A stretch of DNA of 64,000 nt from JAFNGF01 sp964567045 (GTDB taxonomy: Bacteria > Planctomycetota > Phycisphaerae > Sedimentisphaerales > Anaerobacaceae), in contig CAZMLE010000001.1 of NCBI GenBank assembly GCA_964567045.1, positions 84,235 through 148,234 of the forward strand, written 5' to 3'. The notes beneath the pieces are model-generated. The model made no database searches. It had not been told where the DNA came from and saw nothing but the letters and a program-made list of their open reading frames with translations. This document shows positions 33,401-42,478 of this stretch, piece after piece (the first letter of the stretch is position 1; every line of letters begins with the position of its first letter). Position numbers and translations under genes: made by a program.

Positions 33401-33799
33401 ATTGCCACTTTGCACAGGGCGTTGGGCATAAGGTTTGACGAGCCTCGGCCAAGTGGGGAGGGGTCGGTTAAACTGCTGATAGAAGGGTCGAAGCTGCTAA
33501 TACCAAGTTTCCTGTACTTCAATCGCGGCGTGGAGGTACGAGGTGCGGGCACTGTCAAAGACCTGAACCTGGGACTGGAAAGTCCGGTGGATGGATATGC
33601 CTTCGCTTCAAACCGGCCTTTGAAGAAAATGCGATTGCCAGGTGCAAGGGAATTGGACAGGCTGACGACATCACTGCAGAAAAATGCAGCCTCGGTGAAG
33701 GTGCAAGGGACTCTGGGCGAACCGAAATCAATGACTGTCCCGTTGCCCAGCATCAGTGCAGAAATTCGCCGTCTTCTCTGGAGACAATTGGGCAAATAG
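30419..33799 (+). CDS. Large AsmA/TamB-like envelope protein
   Basis: 1126 residues from the ATG at 30419 (an upstream ATG at 30395 adds eight). One N-terminal helix (WILWIAICVFGLILFAVAGI) anchors it in the inner membrane, followed by the AsmA-type start RYVLQALSRQLGARISVRSF and FTAREIKVSHTAPALIPLTR. The rest is beta-rich with repeats such as VHVAGGSLTA-like strands, LEVSKL-type turns, and a C-terminal block (EVRGAGTVKDLNLGLESPVDGYAF, split across the strand) that is typical of AsmA-2/DUF3971-like tails. AsmA-like proteins bridge the periplasm and help move phospholipid. The preceding lipoprotein could be a partner. Exact family is uncertain, but length, anchor and repeat structure fit well. 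Confidence 0.78.
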   Translation: MRRWILWIAICVFGLILFAVAGIRAVLWTDLPRRYVLQALSRQLGARISVRSFSTGWAGTTILEDIAIGSVAEQDAFFTAREIKVSHTAPALIPLTRSVNVSSIQVQDAALYIRQDKMGRWNIEELASVFGGLDHGGDNWQNKRKLPKLEISNATAVVVGHNGEVKKFSPLNLHGAQGSTLAWHFDVNIPSRLDLQGRIVPGQAGSHVVDFRFERMDDLLEIWFPNNVTPTRASGQWQGQLTKQKLTGRLKLEHLQLGTAKIRGDAGIEIAPDEINLKPEDLVLDDQTLPFEKTTIAGGMIRLQRNMLEAVQLVVATGCLTANVSGHWNRETGKGQWTGSWTRVSGDNGIDHAGTWDCSLEWPRAGPKHIQVKAVASGRSRWGRWDAEMEAAGSGLTASQLMWQTSIPHLSWRHKAKVVQVGGIAARFLVDWPRITLEDLDVPNARQTSARGQFSASDQSWSIRLAAEKLQVKELWAQPLSLQLAAMGDRKSITISDFNLDCNDLTVASVGTITLPETQIKQARASLCYRPKSLCGGPTQAASLNAAWHVDANVGGMVQPLNLTFDSAVTGENMMFWGRMIPTLKVQLHANLTPQRIEFTSSESFDLLGGSCHLAGQYEFSSRSSHLTLDLQEVSLSSVGKMIGPPLIWQGLIAADLKLDLPNFETDRLEAFGSWRAKQITVSAFQAEHGEGEISLRDGQVRLDPIVLRHKTGIAKGKMSFNLSQPQLLHIETTAEKWPIILPQYNLECRADGEAKADLDVLKRSAKANANVSAEVVLAGKDFGYVTFSSGVEGQTLKLREIGVRVFGGSCEGKATIRFDDWPESNAEFKWRDIDLAAPANWWPACKGLAGTSSGFATVRTADTARPLERLLLEIKARTADGSFRGAQIRDSQIVAYAGKDRLVVDQSTFELLGGSVSARATFGRHGREVSTWVDADFRNLDLDQTVRCFKPDAHKIPGRLAGKGTAVTVSHLRGLTGEAEVDICESDLVGSDIIATLHRALGIRFDEPRPSGEGSVKLLIEGSKLLIPSFLYFNRGVEVRGAGTVKDLNLGLESPVDGYAFASNRPLKKMRLPGARELDRLTTSLQKNAASVKVQGTLGEPKSMTVPLPSISAEIRRLLWRQLGK

Positions 33800-33990
33800 G
33801 TAATTGAGAATTTAGAATGAAGAATTGAGAAATTTCTGCATTCTACATTCTACATTCTAACCCAGCGGCCAATCGGTGACGGCTGCGGAGAGTTTCTGTT
33901 AAGTTTTGTATTGTGTATTCTGTGCTTCTGTGGTACGCTCACCCTGCCAATGGATCGGTAACAGTCGCAGAAGATCGGAGAAACTAAAGC

Positions 33991-36528
33991 ATGATTTTCA
34001 AGAATATCTTTATTTATCCCAAGTACCCTGAAAACCTGAGCAGGTTATATATCCTGGCCGGCAATCTTTGGTGTACGTGGAATTACGAGGCGATAAACCT
34101 GTTCTACAGGGTTGATGCACAACTGTTCAGGGCAGTCAACCATAACCCCGTCAGACTTCTGCTCAGCCTGTCCGAAGACCGGATCGGCGAACTTTCCAGG
34201 GACAAAGGTTTTCTGTTCGAGCTGGAAAGAGTCTGGCAGAAGCTCCAAGATTATATGAAATACCGACGGGCCACGAATGGAGGCGGCAGCGAACTCGGCG
34301 AAAGCGACATAGTCGCTTACTTTGCAATGGAATTTGGCCTGCACGAGTGCATACCGATATACGGGGGCGGCTTGGGCATTCTATCCGGAGACTTCTTAAA
34401 AGCCGCATCGGACTTCGATGTGCCAATAGTGGGGGTCGGCTTGATCTACAAGTACGGCTACTTTACGCAGCGAATCAACCTGAACAGACAGCAGGAAGAG
34501 CTGTTCACTGAGTTTGAGAATCACCTTCTTCCTATTCGTGAACTGAAGTGCCCCGGCGATGATAAGGCGTGCGTGAAGATGCAGATACTCGGCCGGGACC
34601 TCAAGATCAAGCTATGGCAAATAGACGTGGGCAAAACACGGCTCATCTTACTGGACACGGACATAGAAGACAACCCTCCGGACCTCAGAGACATCACACA
34701 CGAGCTATATGTCGCAGACAGAGATAAACGCCTGCAGCAGGAACTGGTGCTCGGATTTGGAGGAATAAAGGCGTTGGACCTGCTAAACATAAAGCCTAAG
34801 ATATTCCACATAAATGAGGGACATTCCGCATTTCTAATAATAGCCCGGCTGCAGGAGTTGATGATAGGGCAAAAATTCTCTTTCTCAGAGGCCAAATTGT
34901 TAATACGCGCTTCCACCGTTTTCACTACGCACACACCTGTTATAGCTGGAAATGAGCACTTCAAGACCGAAATGGTCAAGAAATACCTCGAGCCGACCGT
35001 AAAACAGTTGGGACTTTCTTTCGATGAGCTGGCGGCCTACGGATTTATCGAGGGTAATAAGGATAACTTCTGGCTTCCTGCCTTTGCCATAAGGTTTGCC
35101 AAGTATGTAAACTGTGTCTCGAGACTCCACAGGGACGTATCGCGTAAAATGTGGGCAAGTCTATTCCCAGAGTTGCCAACTATAGAAATCCCCATAGACT
35201 ATGTGACCAACGGCGTGCACAGATCGTGGTTGAGTGAGCCTTTCACCGACATGTTCAACCGCCATATCGGCCCGGATTACATACACTGTGCGCAGGATGA
35301 TCAATTCTGGAATAAGGTTGCGGATATTCCGGACGAGGAAATCTGGGAGGCGCATCGAAAAAACAAGCAAAGTCTATCGACCTTCATACGCAGGAAACTT
35401 GCCGATGACCTTGCCGCCAAAGGATATGCCCAGCCCAAGATCGCGAATCTCACGCGACTATTAAATCCTGAGTATCTGACCGTTGTTTTTGCCAGGCGTT
35501 TTGCCCACTATAAACGCGCTACCCTCATTCTTAAGGACAAGGAGAGGTTGAAAAAGATTCTTACCAGTACCACGAGGCCCGTGCAGCTTATTTTTGCCGG
35601 CAAGGCTCATCCTGCCGACGACGTCGGCAAGGATATGATAAAAGAGATTCTGGATTTTGCCAAAGATTATCAGCTTGAGGATAAGGTAATCTTTCTTGAG
35701 AATTACGATATGAACGTTGCCAGGCACCTGGTTTGGGGAGCAGATGTCTGGCTGAATACTCCGCTGAGGGAAAACGAGGCAAGCGGAACTTCGGGGATGA
35801 AGGCGGCGATCAACGGGGTGCTCAATCTCAGCGTATTGGATGGCTGGTGGCCCGAGGGCTACAACGGTAAGAACGGCTGGGCAATAACTGCCGGGGCGTT
35901 TTACCGGCACTTAGAGCTACAGGAAATGGCCGAAGCTAATCAGATCTACGATTTGCTGGAAGAAGAAATAACCCAGGTGTTTTATGATCGTGATGAGTTT
36001 GGCATACCACGGCGGTGGGTCGAGATGATGAAGCAGAGCATCAGCAGTGTCTGCCGACAGTTCAACATGAACCGAGTGCTGATGGGCTATGTGGACAAGC
36101 TTTACGTGCCATCCAAAAAAGAGTTTGAAAGGCTGTCGCAGGACAATTCCCGATGCCTGAAAGAGGCCGCAGAGCAGGCTCAAGAAATTCTGCCATACTG
36201 GGACGCCGTCAAGTTTACAGCCGTTGCCATCAACGCAGATAAGAAAGATCGGCTCGTGGAAGGTGACAAGCTCGAGGTGAGCTGCACCGTCGATTTGGGT
36301 CAGGCTCAGCCTAAGCTTTTCAGTGTCGAGCTATTCTATATGCTTAATAACGAAAGCGGATTCAAAGTCATTCCCATGCAGCTTCAAGCCAGAGAGAGAA
36401 TGTTGGCGCATTATGGCTGCTCCTTCGTGACGGCGGGATCCGGACTGCAAAATATAAACGTTCGCGTAAAACCGGCTAACCAGATCGTGCAAGACCTGCA
36501 CCCTCAGTTAGTCAGATGGGCGGAATAG
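33991..36528 (+). CDS. glgP: Alpha-glucan (maltodextrin/glycogen) phosphorylase, GT35
   Basis: 845 residues, normal for the short bacterial/archaeal type. It releases glucose-1-phosphate from alpha-1,4-glucans using pyridoxal phosphate. Motifs: AYFAMEFGLHECIPIYGGGLGILSGD (the sugar-phosphate site; read in two halves), FHINEGHSAFL, VFTTHTPVIAGNEHF, VTNGVHRSWL, FARRFAHYKRATL and the PLP-region RENEASGTSGMKAA followed by INGVLNLSVLDGWWPEGYNG. The C-terminal 120 residues form an extra beta-rich domain. It faces a GH57/DUF3536 enzyme 40 nt away; together they suggest storage-glucan breakdown and remodelling. ATG 33991 gives the canonical start. Confidence 0.95.
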   Translation: MIFKNIFIYPKYPENLSRLYILAGNLWCTWNYEAINLFYRVDAQLFRAVNHNPVRLLLSLSEDRIGELSRDKGFLFELERVWQKLQDYMKYRRATNGGGSELGESDIVAYFAMEFGLHECIPIYGGGLGILSGDFLKAASDFDVPIVGVGLIYKYGYFTQRINLNRQQEELFTEFENHLLPIRELKCPGDDKACVKMQILGRDLKIKLWQIDVGKTRLILLDTDIEDNPPDLRDITHELYVADRDKRLQQELVLGFGGIKALDLLNIKPKIFHINEGHSAFLIIARLQELMIGQKFSFSEAKLLIRASTVFTTHTPVIAGNEHFKTEMVKKYLEPTVKQLGLSFDELAAYGFIEGNKDNFWLPAFAIRFAKYVNCVSRLHRDVSRKMWASLFPELPTIEIPIDYVTNGVHRSWLSEPFTDMFNRHIGPDYIHCAQDDQFWNKVADIPDEEIWEAHRKNKQSLSTFIRRKLADDLAAKGYAQPKIANLTRLLNPEYLTVVFARRFAHYKRATLILKDKERLKKILTSTTRPVQLIFAGKAHPADDVGKDMIKEILDFAKDYQLEDKVIFLENYDMNVARHLVWGADVWLNTPLRENEASGTSGMKAAINGVLNLSVLDGWWPEGYNGKNGWAITAGAFYRHLELQEMAEANQIYDLLEEEITQVFYDRDEFGIPRRWVEMMKQSISSVCRQFNMNRVLMGYVDKLYVPSKKEFERLSQDNSRCLKEAAEQAQEILPYWDAVKFTAVAINADKKDRLVEGDKLEVSCTVDLGQAQPKLFSVELFYMLNNESGFKVIPMQLQARERMLAHYGCSFVTAGSGLQNINVRVKPANQIVQDLHPQLVRWAE

Positions 36529-36568
36529 CAATTTTCAATTTACAATTGTCGATTGTCAATTGCAGGCA

Positions 36569-38995
36569 TCAATCAACTTTTATGCCCAGATATTGTGCCA
36601 AGTTCCTGAAGCTTTCAACCCATTTTTTAGCATTTTTTTCTCCTGAATTGGCTTTATCCCTCACATGCGGATATGTTTGCTCGCTGATGGCAAATAAGAC
36701 GTTTTGAGCGGTTTGCAGATCGAGTTCTGAGACTACTGCCAGTAAAGTTCGTATGGTTGCTTCTATTGATTCAAGCAGGGCGGTGTCTTGGGGTGAATTC
36801 TTCAGCCTGGTCATAAGGTCATTAATCTTACGACCTGCTTCGTATCTTAGGGCGGCATCTTCAAGCTGCAGCGACAATCTGGCGGCTTGGTCCGCGAGAT
36901 TCTTCAGCTTCTTGAGGTCGGATTTATCATCCTGTATGACTCTGCGCAAGTCCTGATTAAGGATGAACTCGGCAGGAGCAGAAAGGGCCTTCGGTAGAGG
37001 CATATTCATCCCTCGCATTATATTCATTATTGTGTAATTATGCTCGTAAATCTGTCTGAAAGAAGCCTCGATCTCCTGCCACGTTGTTTCCAGCAGCTCG
37101 TACAGAATGCGTCGCTGCTGGTCTTTGAACAAATGCCAGAGCGAATAATTGTTGCCTCCGAAGGAGATACTCATAAGGCGCATAACCTCGGTCATATCAC
37201 CTTTGCCAAATGCATTCTTTAGACTCTCCTGCATACTGGAAAACGTATCATCGGGCATCCGGGCGTTTACTCCGCCAATTAGATTATGATCCCCGAAGTG
37301 CAGCACCGCGAAATCTACCGGATGTTTCTCCAGGACAATACTGGATTGAATGGTTGCTCTGCCGACAGCGAGCGTCTGAATGCCCGCGTCAACGCGGTCG
37401 TATAACTCGATATTTGTCGAATAGCAGTAGATGTCTATTTTATCGGTGTACTCCTCGAAAATGGAGCTGAGCGCCAGGTGTGCACCCACGCGGTTCAGGT
37501 CGATGCTGCTGGATTTCACAAAGGCGTCGTAGACCTGCTTACCATTGGCAAATTCTTTAAGATTGGTCGGCGCTTTCTCCAGAATGTCCCTGAATCCAGG
37601 CTCAAAGTCCTGCCCGGCCACTTCTTTTGCCAATTGGATTGCCCGAGAGGCATATTGCATTATCTGAGCCGTTTCTATTCCAGATATATCGTCGAAGAAC
37701 CAGCCGCAGCTTGTGTACATCAGCATTGCGTTTCTTTGCATCTCGAGCAGCTTCAAGATGGCTACTTTTTCGTCGTAGGGGAGTTCTCGGCCTGTGGAGC
37801 TCGACAGATAATTCTCGGTGTTTTCAATCGACCTGTCATTTATAACCGCGATGTACGTATTTCTTAGCTGCCAAGGGTCGGCTACGTACTGAGCGGCTCT
37901 ACTTTCATAAACTGAAGCGAGCTGGTCGCGCAGCCGGTCCATGGCTTCTCGCAGAGGCCCCCGCCACTGTTGTTTTCCCGAAGGATACCTACCATAATAG
38001 CAGCCGCAGTTGCTTCTCCATCTTTCGATGCCGTGGCTACAGCTCCAGGAGGTATTCTCATTGATCTGGACTTCATAAGTGGGCGGAAATTTTTCCAAAT
38101 ACTCACCATACACTGTAATCTTAGCCAGGTTGTTGGATTGGATATAGTGAAGGCAGTAGGCAAGTGCCATGTCGGTGTGGCGATGGTGATGACCGTAGGT
38201 TTCGCCGTCCGTTGCGATGTGGGCAAGTTGAGCTTGTTGGTTGTTCTGAGCAAAGATCGAAGCCAACTTCTTGGCAAAAGCTTCACCATTCTGTAAAAGG
38301 CGCCCATCGGCGACATCTCCGGCAGTCGGACCGTGGTAGAAGAAAAGATTTATCGTTCGCCCGGAGGCAAGCCGGCACAGGTAAGGTTTCGTAGTGTCTA
38401 TCTTGTTCTTATCGATGTCCGTCCACTGGTTTGCCCCGATTGGACGTACGCGCCGGGCCTGATGCAGCGCCAGAATTGTAAATTTGATGCCATGCTCCGC
38501 AAAGACCTCGAGCGTTTCCATATCTGCTGCAGTTTCAGGCAGCCACATGCCTTCGGGCAGTCGTCCAAAACGATGTTCGAAGTCACGTATGCCCCAGATC
38601 GCCTGCGTGTGCTTGTCTCGGATGTTGGCAAGGGGCATGATGATATGGTTATAGGCCTGCGCAATTGCTGCCCCGTGGCCCGAAAACATCTCTCGGCTCT
38701 TTTTGTCGGCCTCGATCACGCTTTCATAGACATCTGGGGCGCGCCTTTGAAGCCAGGAAAGCAGAGTGGGGCCGAAGTCGAAACTTATCTTCAGATAGTT
38801 GTTGACTATATCGATAATCTTTTTATCTGGGCCCAGTATTCTGGATGCCGCATTTTGCCTATAGCACTCGTGCGTTATTTTCTCGTTCCAGTCGTGATAC
38901 GGATACGCTGAGTCCTGGACTTCGACATCCTCCAGCCATGGGTTTTCCCTGGGCGGCTGATAAAAGTGGCCGTGAATACAAATGTACCGCTCCAT
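36569..38995 (-). CDS. Glycoside hydrolase family 57 protein with DUF3536
   Basis: 808 residues. The start YICIHGHFYQPPRENPW is the GH57 signature, followed by ISFDFGPTLLSWL, MFSGHGAAIAQAYNHIIMPL and FGRLPEGMWLPETAADMETL containing the family nucleophile region. Next comes IATDGETYGHHHRHTDMAL, a typical GH57 acid/metal motif. The long C-terminal half is the DUF3536 helical domain found in a subset of GH57 proteins of environmental bacteria. GH57 enzymes act on alpha-glucans (amylase, branching enzyme). It converges on glgP, pointing to glycogen metabolism. The C-terminus NLAQYLGIKVD is followed by an AATTG repeat at 36529-36558. Confidence 0.92.
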   Translation of the reverse strand: MERYICIHGHFYQPPRENPWLEDVEVQDSAYPYHDWNEKITHECYRQNAASRILGPDKKIIDIVNNYLKISFDFGPTLLSWLQRRAPDVYESVIEADKKSREMFSGHGAAIAQAYNHIIMPLANIRDKHTQAIWGIRDFEHRFGRLPEGMWLPETAADMETLEVFAEHGIKFTILALHQARRVRPIGANQWTDIDKNKIDTTKPYLCRLASGRTINLFFYHGPTAGDVADGRLLQNGEAFAKKLASIFAQNNQQAQLAHIATDGETYGHHHRHTDMALAYCLHYIQSNNLAKITVYGEYLEKFPPTYEVQINENTSWSCSHGIERWRSNCGCYYGRYPSGKQQWRGPLREAMDRLRDQLASVYESRAAQYVADPWQLRNTYIAVINDRSIENTENYLSSSTGRELPYDEKVAILKLLEMQRNAMLMYTSCGWFFDDISGIETAQIMQYASRAIQLAKEVAGQDFEPGFRDILEKAPTNLKEFANGKQVYDAFVKSSSIDLNRVGAHLALSSIFEEYTDKIDIYCYSTNIELYDRVDAGIQTLAVGRATIQSSIVLEKHPVDFAVLHFGDHNLIGGVNARMPDDTFSSMQESLKNAFGKGDMTEVMRLMSISFGGNNYSLWHLFKDQQRRILYELLETTWQEIEASFRQIYEHNYTIMNIMRGMNMPLPKALSAPAEFILNQDLRRVIQDDKSDLKKLKNLADQAARLSLQLEDAALRYEAGRKINDLMTRLKNSPQDTALLESIEATIRTLLAVVSELDLQTAQNVLFAISEQTYPHVRDKANSGEKNAKKWVESFRNLAQYLGIKVD

Positions 38996-39240
38996 TGTGC
39001 AACACTCCCTTTTGTGGCGGTCAGTCCTTGATTGTCAAGGATGTAATATATGGCGCGTACAAGGCCGATTCCCGACTCCCGATCCTCGGGCGCGACGCGC
39101 AGCGGCGAGTATGAAATTAGCAGCCTCCAAAGAGTTCTGCAACAGTTAAATTTTCCTTAACTCCTGTTTCGGCTTTATTAACGACGAGCAAGTGGAAAAG
39201 TGGAGTGCTGCGTCCCTCATCCCTCATCTGTCGTCCGTCA
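38996..39240. other. Spacer between GH57 and histidine kinase genes
   Basis: No gene is visible in about 245 bases. The end near 39210-39290 is rich in GTCCGTCATC / GATGGACGATGG low-complexity units that also encode the last residues of the histidine kinase. A reading frame here has no supporting signals. Confidence 0.45.
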
Positions 39241-40908
39241 TCAGCCGGCATGCGATGGACGATGGAGTACGGAGGATGGACGGAGCGGCGGATCCTTACA
39301 TCCCATTTCTGCCTTTGGCAAGGTAAAAGAGAAAGTGCTTCCAATTCCAGTTTTGGATTGTAGCCAGACTCTACCACCATACATTTCAACAATTTTTCTC
39401 ACCACCGCCAGCCCCATGCCTGTGCTTTCACGAACATCACGGCTGCTCAATATTTGGAAGATTTTGAAGATCTTTTCAAAATACCTCTCCTTGATACCTG
39501 GACCATTATCTGCAACACTGAATTTCCAAAAGCCGTCGTCCTCGACACAGCTAACATTGACTCGGCCTTTGGGTTTGTCCATGTATTTGATGGCATTATC
39601 CAGCAGATTGCGAAATACTTGCACGATATGTGCTTCTTCGCCCATTACAACGGGTAGTTCGTTTTCTACAGTTACCTCAATATCTTTCTCCGGCGCATGC
39701 AGTTGGGCGATTACCTCTTTTAGAATGTTGTTCAGATTAACCTCTTCATTTTTCTCAGTAGCCCGTCCGAGTTTAGAGTACATTACCAGACCATCCATAA
39801 AACTGCTCATTCGCTTTGTCCTGCCGACAAGTATCTCCAGACTTCTTTCCCCCTCTTCATCCAACCTGTCGCGGTAATCCTGGGCTATCATGCTGGCTAA
39901 AGTCCCTATCGCCCTGAGCGGCTCCTTTAACTCGTGCGATGCTATGGAAGCGAATTCCTGAAGCTGGCGGTTTGCCTCAGTTAGTTCTTGAATAGTCAAT
40001 TTCAATTCCCTATTTAAAGCTTCCAAACCATTCTCAGCTTTCTTTCGGTTCACGATCTCCTGGTCACGGCGCATAATCGACTCTTGTAATGTCCGAGTCA
40101 TCTCATTGAAGGTTTTAGCCAATGTGCCGACTTCATCATTGCTTTGAATAGGCACCCTGTGGGTCAGGTCACCCTCAGCAATATGTTTGCTCCCAGTCGT
40201 TAATCTGACAATTGGAGCGGCCAATTTGTGACCGAACAACCATCCTAGCGCCATCACCAATGGGATGGTGGCACAAAAGACGCCCAGCGCAATCCATAGG
40301 AATCGCCGCTCGTATGACAGTACCTTCGAAGCGGCCATATCGATGCCTAATATTCCCTCCATACGTCCATCGGATCTGTAGAATGGCGCATAGCCTGAAA
40401 GCCATACGCCCCACCGGTCTGCATTAAGTTCCTCATCCACCGTAGTATGGTCAAGCGTAGCAAGCTGCGCTAATATGGACGGCTCTGCACTATCGTAGAC
40501 GTCACCTAAATGAGATATTTCTTTAGGGTCGGTCTCGGCATCTACAACAAAGATGAGTCGTCCATTAGCATCTCGACGCCACGTGTAGACAAAGCGGATA
40601 TCGGTTCCCCTATCGCGGATGTTTTGCAGGACGCATTTGATACGCACATAGGTGTCACTGCCTTCCTGGGCAGGATCAACAAGCGTTGCATGTGCATCAG
40701 CATCCACCTGCAAAGCTGCGATGTTTACAATATCATAGAGGCGTTGACGAATATCTTCCCGTAATCTGGTTTTAACGGTAAGATAGAGAGTAGAAGTGAG
40801 TAATGCTGAGGCAACTATTGCCACCAGCGAAAAACTGATAGCCAGTTTTGTTTGTAATCTCAAGTATCTGTGTGTTCCTCTATCGGTGTTCGCTTTGTCC
40901 TTATTCAT
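39241..40908 (-). CDS. Membrane-bound sensor histidine kinase (sensor-HAMP-HisKA-HATPase)
   Basis: 555 residues from the ATG at 40908. Two membrane helices (about 22-45 and 206-229) enclose a periplasmic sensor domain of about 160 residues that contains IRFVYTWRRDANGRLIFVVD and ILGIDMAASKVLSYE, like a Cache/CHASE-type fold. A HAMP segment follows (KHIAEGDLTHRVPI, NDEVGTLAKTFNEM), a coiled coil, HisKA with phospho-His in FASIASHELKEPLRAIGT, then the ATPase N, G1 and G2 boxes (VFRNLLDNAIKYM, VADNGPGIKERYFEKI, GMGLAVVRKIVEMYGG). The last about 17 residues (RPSSVLHRPSH) come from a low-complexity repeat that has extended the gene. No response regulator is adjacent, so it is an orphan kinase. Confidence 0.9.
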   Translation of the reverse strand: MNKDKANTDRGTHRYLRLQTKLAISFSLVAIVASALLTSTLYLTVKTRLREDIRQRLYDIVNIAALQVDADAHATLVDPAQEGSDTYVRIKCVLQNIRDRGTDIRFVYTWRRDANGRLIFVVDAETDPKEISHLGDVYDSAEPSILAQLATLDHTTVDEELNADRWGVWLSGYAPFYRSDGRMEGILGIDMAASKVLSYERRFLWIALGVFCATIPLVMALGWLFGHKLAAPIVRLTTGSKHIAEGDLTHRVPIQSNDEVGTLAKTFNEMTRTLQESIMRRDQEIVNRKKAENGLEALNRELKLTIQELTEANRQLQEFASIASHELKEPLRAIGTLASMIAQDYRDRLDEEGERSLEILVGRTKRMSSFMDGLVMYSKLGRATEKNEEVNLNNILKEVIAQLHAPEKDIEVTVENELPVVMGEEAHIVQVFRNLLDNAIKYMDKPKGRVNVSCVEDDGFWKFSVADNGPGIKERYFEKIFKIFQILSSRDVRESTGMGLAVVRKIVEMYGGRVWLQSKTGIGSTFSFTLPKAEMGCKDPPLRPSSVLHRPSHAG

Positions 40909-41171
40909 TTTTATGAATTGCCCCCAAAGCTGATTCTTATAGATTCTTCGGCCATTTGAGAGCCTCACTTTATTCAAGCTGGAAGCTTTATATGCCGATA
41001 GAGTTTCTAAGGAGAACCGAAAAGGCAAACGGATTTCTGCAGCTTTTCAGAAATTGGGGGACTTTTTTCAATACCCGAATTCTTGTGGTTTCAAGATTGT
41101 TCGAAGCGCACCTGCCCGTATTCAGTGGTGTCAGACCACAGAATTTGGCGCCGTCACGGAGTCTATGCAAA

Positions 41172-41951
41172 ATGAAGGCAGAAGCGGTTTTTTTAGCTAC
41201 CATACTCTTGTTAAACATAGCCGATCTCACCGGAGCTGAGGAAGATAAGTTGGACGCTACTGTTGATGTCACCTATGTGAGTAGATATATATGGCGTGGT
41301 TTCGATGCTTACCCGAATAATAACAGTGCAATTCAACCAAGCGTTGACTTTGATCTCTACGGAACCGGCTGCGGCCTTAACGTCTGGTGGTCAAGGGCCA
41401 ATACAAGCGGTTTTGAGAATAACGAGGAGATAGATTACACCTTATATTACAATAAAAGTCTTTTTGAAGGCAGAACTTACGCGACGGACTACACAATCGG
41501 CTGGACCTATTACTACTACCCCGATGAGCCACGAGAAGCTGCGGATATGCAGGAAGTCTTCTTAAATCTTTCCTGGCAAAATGTCCATCCAGGAGGCTTG
41601 GTTCCGAGCTACACTATTGTGTGCACGTGGCCGTCTAAACATATGTCAGAGGTCAGCGACTCTGGTGGCTGGTTTCACATTTTCCAGCTTTGTTATGACT
41701 TAACTATCCCAGGCTTTTTAGCTGAAGCAAAAGAGCAGGTTGCTCACGTGTCTGCAGAGACAATCTACAACGATGGCGCTTGTGGCGCGGATCATGATTG
41801 GTCGCACGCTGTCTTTGGTATCTCGACAAGTTTCAACCTTGGCAAAAACATTGCTCTTACTCCGGGCTTTTACTATCAATCATCGTGGGATGACTCAGTT
41901 AATAGCCAGGACGAATACTGGACAAGCCTGAGTATCACGTATGAGTTCTAA
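41172..41951 (+). CDS. Outer-membrane beta-barrel protein, TorF-like putative porin
   Basis: 259 residues from the ATG at 41172, chosen because it gives a signal peptide (MKAEAVFLATILLLNIADLT cut near GAEE); the open frame extends further upstream but without signal features. The mature part is a run of amphipathic strands with aromatic ends: VDVTYVSRYIWRGFDAYP, IQPSVDFDLYGTGCGLNVWW, IDYTLYYNKS, DYTIGWTYYYYP, ending with LSITYEF, whose terminal Phe is the barrel-assembly signal. The YVSRYIWRG start is typical of the TorF/Gcw_chp family. Function probably transport or anchoring in the outer membrane. No good ribosome site precedes the ATG. It is divergent from the histidine kinase. Confidence 0.78.
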   Translation: MKAEAVFLATILLLNIADLTGAEEDKLDATVDVTYVSRYIWRGFDAYPNNNSAIQPSVDFDLYGTGCGLNVWWSRANTSGFENNEEIDYTLYYNKSLFEGRTYATDYTIGWTYYYYPDEPREAADMQEVFLNLSWQNVHPGGLVPSYTIVCTWPSKHMSEVSDSGGWFHIFQLCYDLTIPGFLAEAKEQVAHVSAETIYNDGACGADHDWSHAVFGISTSFNLGKNIALTPGFYYQSSWDDSVNSQDEYWTSLSITYEF

Positions 41952-42082
41952 AAATTAAGTAATCCATAGAACCGACTCTGCCAGCTTTCCCTACGTTTTC
42001 TGGGAACGACGCGCGTACCTAAAATATCGTGCCCGGCAGAATTTTCTTTTGCTTCCGTACGTTTTTCTGATACATTATGCCC

Positions 42083-42218
42083 GCCGGAGCGGGAACGCAC
42101 GGGTCCAAGTGCCAGGTTTGAGGTTGAGAAAACCTGGGGCGTTAGGACGCAGCCTTTGAAAGGTTCAACGATTCGGTATTCCGGAGCGCCTACCTCATTT
42201 GTGATATACCGCTCCGGC
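42083..42218 (+). ncRNA. Candidate structured RNA / riboswitch-like element with mutually exclusive terminator
   Basis: GCCGGAGCGG (42083-42092) and CCGCTCCGGC (42209-42218) form a perfect 10-bp closing stem. Inside, GTCC (42103-42106) pairs with GGAC (42145-42148), with an AAGT/GTTA internal loop below CCAGGTTT (42112-42119) / AAACCTGG (42130-42137). The 3' strand CGCTCCGG can instead pair with CCGGAGCG at 42181-42188, giving a terminator-like hairpin followed by CTTTTCCTT. Such alternative pairing is the hallmark of a riboswitch. ACGCAC and GGACGCA recall the c-di-GMP-I (GEMM) aptamer, but the rest does not fit. It lies 132 nt after a porin gene and 625 nt before the PA14/dockerin gene. Confidence 0.55.
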
Positions 42219-42230
42219 TTTTCCTTGGCT

Positions 42231-42400
42231 CACACAAGAGCTTAGCTGCAGTTCGACGTCCAGTTTTCGACAGGTCGAATGCTATGGACGGCAAATCAGC
42301 CCAATTGCCGTGGGAGGCCCTGCAGCACCAAGAAGGGTTTATTCCCTGCCTGTAGCTGAGCAAAAGCATTGCCTTGACCGGATTTCACAGAGATAAGGTT
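42231..42400. other. Spacer between candidate RNA and repeat block
   Basis: No gene or clear structure is recognised in this part of the 890-base gap between the porin and the PA14/dockerin genes. Confidence 0.4.
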
Positions 42401-42478
42401 AAAAGTGCCTAAAATGTTAAGTGACTAAAGTGCCTAAAATTTAACTTTAGACACTTTAGCTCACTTTAGCCACTTTAT
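42400..42478. repeat. AAAGTGCCTAAAAT inverted/direct repeat block
   Basis: Two direct AAAGTGCCTAAAA units (42404 and 42428) are followed by their inverted forms TTTAGACACTTTAG and CACTTTAGCCACTTTA. CTAAAGTG (42425-42432) pairs with CACTTTAG (42452-42459). Another member of the AT-rich dispersed families in this genome. Confidence 0.55.

Noticed and set aside
40956..41171. Longer version of the TorF-like protein starting with TTG at 40956
   Set aside because: The added 72 residues precede an obvious signal peptide and have no coding character, so the ATG at 41172 is preferred.
42083..42218. Identification of the structured RNA as a classical c-di-GMP-I riboswitch
   Set aside because: Only short strings agree; the tetraloop, its receptor and the conserved 3' half of that aptamer could not be matched.
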